64,000 bases of DNA from Lenzites betulinus (lineage: Eukaryota > Basidiomycota > Agaricomycetes > Polyporales > Polyporaceae): contig JABYQU010000011.1 of the NCBI GenBank assembly GCA_022264855.1, forward strand, positions 496,001 to 560,000, read 5' to 3'. The position numbers were made by a program, and so were the translations under genes. Under the pieces are notes generated by a model, which searched no databases, had not been told where the DNA came from, and saw only the letters and a program-made list of their open reading frames with translations. Below are positions 61,073 through 64,000 of the stretch, one piece after another (position 1 is the first letter of the stretch; each line of letters opens with the position of its first letter).

Positions 61073-62517
61073 CATCGGCATCTCCGCGACGGGATGCATA
61101 CCGGCGGTCCCAGACTGGGGTAATGATTGGATTTGGAGTCGAACGGCGAACCGTGACGCCCCTGGCGAGCCGTGGAACCTGGACAGCGGATATCCAGCGC
61201 ATGCAACTCGATGGCAGAACCCAGATGCGTGCGTGCGATGCATATGACGCACCGGGCGCGCAGCCAGCGACAGAACCCATTGTTTGCCAGCAGTGGTCCG
61301 TGGATATTCGGTGCCCTACAGGAGCGTGTTCGCGATCGGGTCCATTCAAACCACCTGCTGTTGCTGTTGCTGTGGTCGCGGTGTGGCTGGCGGTTGGCCG
61401 CTGGCATTGACCGGGATGCATGCTCGCGACGCGCAGTGCATCGCGTCTTGCCGTAGCGTCCGGGGCGCCCGCGCTGCATAGATGCGGAATAGGGCGCGCA
61501 ACCTAGCGAGCTGCAGGGCAGTAGCAAGGTTGCGGCACCAGTGGTGGCGGAGACATGCCCCTACGACTCAACGGAACCTGCGCGCGCGGCGGTCGACGCA
61601 GGTGCCGGGTGGGATCTCAAACTGGGCGCATTTGCAACATACGCATCGGGCATGGCCGGTGCCGTACGACTATTACGATGTTGGAGGGCGCCGCCGGACC
61701 GCCTACCGGGGAAATGAAGGGCGTTTGGCAAGACAAGAGCGTCGAGCGAGCCTCGTGTGCGCGATGGGCATCTGAAATGAAAGATTGGCCTGTGCGAGAT
61801 GGTCGCGTGGGATCCGCCGAGGACCCTGGGCGTGATTGTGTGTTCAGATCTCAGGGCGGCGGGGCGTGGGGTGCGGCGTGCGGGGATAGTGGCGGGCGCA
61901 TGGGCCGTGACATAGAGGCGCAGTGCATGGCGCACGGAAGGGGCATTTCGCGCGGCTGGCGGTGGCTAAAGGCGAGGCCGGAGAAGCACGGAGGGAGGGA
62001 GGAGGAGGACTGGGGCCGGCCATCTGATTGCGCCTTACGTACGGCTCGCGCGTCGGACGCAGGGCGAGCGAACGCGCAGAGCGTCGCCCAACGTGGTGAT
62101 CGTGCGGCCTGAACGTGTGAAGAATGCACAACATATGTGGAATCTGCCCGATTCGACTCTCTGCGTGCCCGGATATCCACAGGCGACGGCCAGAGCGCGC
62201 ACAGTGGGTCCATGTGGGAGAGCGGCCGCCCCGCGCACTGCCGCTTTGGGACGCCGCCGCCGCGTCTCAGAGACAAGAGGGGTCGCTGGCGGGCTGCGGC
62301 TCGTCTGCGGTGCCTGCGAGGGTGTGTGTGTGTGTGCAGCGGCCGGGGGGGAGACAAAGGGCGGGTGGGAGGAGGCCGGGGGAGGGAGGGGGGATGGGCG
62401 TATGGCAGCGTGTCGCCCAAGCGGGCTCCTACCACGCGTTGGCCCTCGCCTCCCTAAATATGCCCGCCCATATCCTCCGCTGCCCTATCTCCTCCCCCGC
62501 CCCCCTCCGCCTCTGGC

Positions 62518-64000
62518 ATGGACGACCTCGCCCATGACGCCCGCCACCCCTGCCACACCCTCAACCGCAAGCGCAAGGCCGACCAGGACGACCACCCCCA
62601 GGTCCCGCCCCCCGCCCCCCTCCCCGACCCCCCCTCGACGGCCGACGCCATCCGCATCGACCTCAACATGACCCCCCGCAGACCCGCCGACCCCCCAAAC
62701 GGCCCCGCCAGCTCCGCCTGGATGCTCGCCCGCGCTAGGCAACGTATGCCAATGACTCCCTGGCCCAAGTCTCCCTCTGCCTCCCCCACCCCCGCTGTCT
62801 TCATGCCCGCGCAACGCGACGGCCAACCCTCTGCCAAACGCCTCCGCATCGAGATCCCGTCCTCCGCACAAGGCTCACCATCGCGCGCCCGCAGGCCCCA
62901 GCGTCCCTCGCCACGCACTTCCCAGCGCCGCCGCCGCGCGGGCGAAACGCGCGACACCGGTATTGTCTCCGCCACTGAGCCCGGGCCCAGCAGCGGCTCT
63001 TTGTTGCGGCCCTCGAGGCAGCCCGCGCCGTCGGCCAAGTCCCACTCGCTCCCCGTCTCGCCCATCGACCCGTGTTCGCTTTCGCCGCATATACCCCCAC
63101 ACCAACCCCCTATAAACAGAGAGACGCTCAAAGAACTCGACCTTGACGCCATCCTCCGCAACCCCCAGCTCCGTCAGTCTCCCTTTCCTCCTCCTGTAGC
63201 TACCCGTTCCTCATTGTATGCCCGTCTTCTTCTTTTGTTCCAGGCCACGACTTGCTCTTCGACTCCGGACTGCAGTTCCGTCCCACGTCGAGCCGGCGGA
63301 AGCGCGACCTCGCAGACCACTACTGGCTCACGATCGTGCGCGAGCTCGAGACCGGCTGCACATGCACCACCGTAGACGTGCACGGAAAACTCGCCGAGCT
63401 CCGCTGCGTCTGCGACCCGGCGCCCCACGCACCCGAAAAGCCCACCGTGAAGTACCTGCCCGGGCACCTCGCGACCGTGCGCACGCACTCCCGCATCCGG
63501 CCGCTCCTGACCGAGCTGCTCGAGGTGCTCATCTCGATCATCCAGCCGCCGCGCGCGCCCGCCCTGCGCCCGCCCGAGCTGCTCTTCCCGCCCGCGCAGC
63601 AGCACCCGCAGTTCCAGCAGAACGTCGTGCACATCGCGCTCCTGCGCCAGCACCTCGACCCGGACCTCATCCTGCAGGAGATCAGCCACGGCCTGTTCGA
63701 CCCCTCCGGCCTCTTCCAGGTCATCGGCGACATCATCCGCCGCCACTGCGCGCCGATGCGCGACGGCGCGGTCGACCAGATGGTCGGCCTCGCGCGCGCG
63801 TGCGCGCCCGGCGGCGGCGGCACGAAGCTCGACGCCGTGCGCGCGATCCGGATGTGCTTTGAGATCATGGAGTTGATGAAGCTGGTGAGTGCTGATCGCA
63901 TCGCCGCACGCCCGCACACGCCTGATCGGTTCCGCGCGCCCTCCCTATGGTTTTTCTTTGCTCCCCCGCAGGACGTGGCGAACCACCAGCTGCAGACGCT
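62518..64000 (+). CDS. TCP11/Sok1-like protein (5' part; runs off the window)
   Basis: Exons 62518-63172, 63244-63884 and 63972 to the window edge. The first exon is Pro/Arg/Ser-rich and disordered (MDDLAHDARHPCHTLNRKRK at the start) and ends in INRETLKELDLDAILRNPQL. The TCP11 domain begins after the first intron: HDLLFDSGLQFRPTSSRRKR, DLADHYWLTIVRELETGCTC, VKYLPGHLATVRTHSRIRPL and LRQHLDPDLILQEISHGLFD, followed by FEIMELMKL. In budding yeast Sok1 is a dosage suppressor of protein kinase A loss, and in mammals TCP11 modulates cAMP signalling in sperm; a link to PKA signalling here is inferred. Only the first 440 residues or so are in view. It follows an exceptionally long gene-poor interval. 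Confidence 0.85.

Larger units (their letters stand above)
55175..62517. other. 7.3-kb GC-rich region without a convincing gene
   Basis: Long open frames occur on both strands (for example 55569-56438 +, 56163-57014 - and 57369-58235 +), but they overlap one another, are rich in Arg/Ala/Pro/Gly as expected for random GC-rich frames, and show no conserved motif. Embedded features are a 13-bp-stem hairpin near 55790, short tandem repeats at 59.8, 60.7, 60.8 and 61.0 kb, and TATA-like sites near 58215. It may be an extended regulatory region of the TCP11/Sok1-like gene, a non-coding RNA locus or a decayed insertion. Confidence 0.5.

Overview
This window looks like nuclear DNA from a filamentous basidiomycete, most likely an Agaricomycete and perhaps a polypore. 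The evidence is: genes broken by many short (about 45-75 nt) GT-AG introns, GC-rich coding sequence, genes on both strands with short spacers, and proteins that are typically fungal (BUD22, Spo71-like, CmcJ-like, a basidiomycete-type F-box protein). I assembled exon structures by eye from splice signals, frame continuity and conserved motifs. No transcript or database evidence was used.

Layout, left to right. 0.6-1.6 kb: RING finger protein (+). 2.0-4.0 kb: NUDCD1-like CS-domain protein (+), convergent with an SRA-YDG domain protein (-, 4.2-6.0 kb). 6.9-9.1 kb: PP2C phosphatase (-). 10.6-11.5 kb: CmcJ/AsaB-like oxidoreductase (+). 12.1-14.9 kb: large disordered protein with two SUMO-interacting-motif-like sites (-). 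15-18.2 kb: no gene recognised. 18.3-21.8 kb: a tandem pair of MYND-like zinc-finger paralogues (+). 22.3-24.1 kb: BUD22 (-), with a MITE-like element just upstream. 25.1-25.25 kb: a 48-residue secreted peptide (-). 26.4-28.0 kb: 2OG-Fe(II) oxygenase (+), convergent with an amidohydrolase (-, 28.6-30.5 kb). 31.3-34.9 kb: F-box protein (-). 35.4-39.0 kb: a mitochondrial neighbourhood of NDUFAF6-like (-), SDHAF1-like LYR protein (+) and mitoribosomal uL29m (-). 39.7-43.2 kb: Spo71-like PH protein (+). 43.3-44.0 kb: mitoribosomal uS12m (-), head-to-head with the SUMO ligase NSE2 (+, 44.2-45.5 kb). 46.8 kb: a second, 56-residue paralogue of the secreted peptide (+). 48.3-52.8 kb: tubulin cofactor D (+). 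53.0-55.2 kb: V-ATPase subunit B (+). 55.2-62.5 kb: a long GC-rich stretch with no convincing gene. 62.5 kb to the end: a TCP11/Sok1-like gene (+), cut by the window edge.

Most genes are housekeeping: respiratory-complex assembly, mitochondrial translation, ribosome biogenesis, tubulin folding, vacuolar acidification and SUMO-dependent genome stability. The least ordinary items are the two tiny secreted-peptide genes, which share leader sequence and a long promoter although they lie 21.5 kb apart on opposite strands. Next are the SRA-YDG protein, the zinc-finger tandem pair, the 273-bp inverted-repeat element and the 7.3-kb gene-poor block before the Sok1-like gene. No CRISPR array, rRNA, tRNA or virus-like gene was seen.
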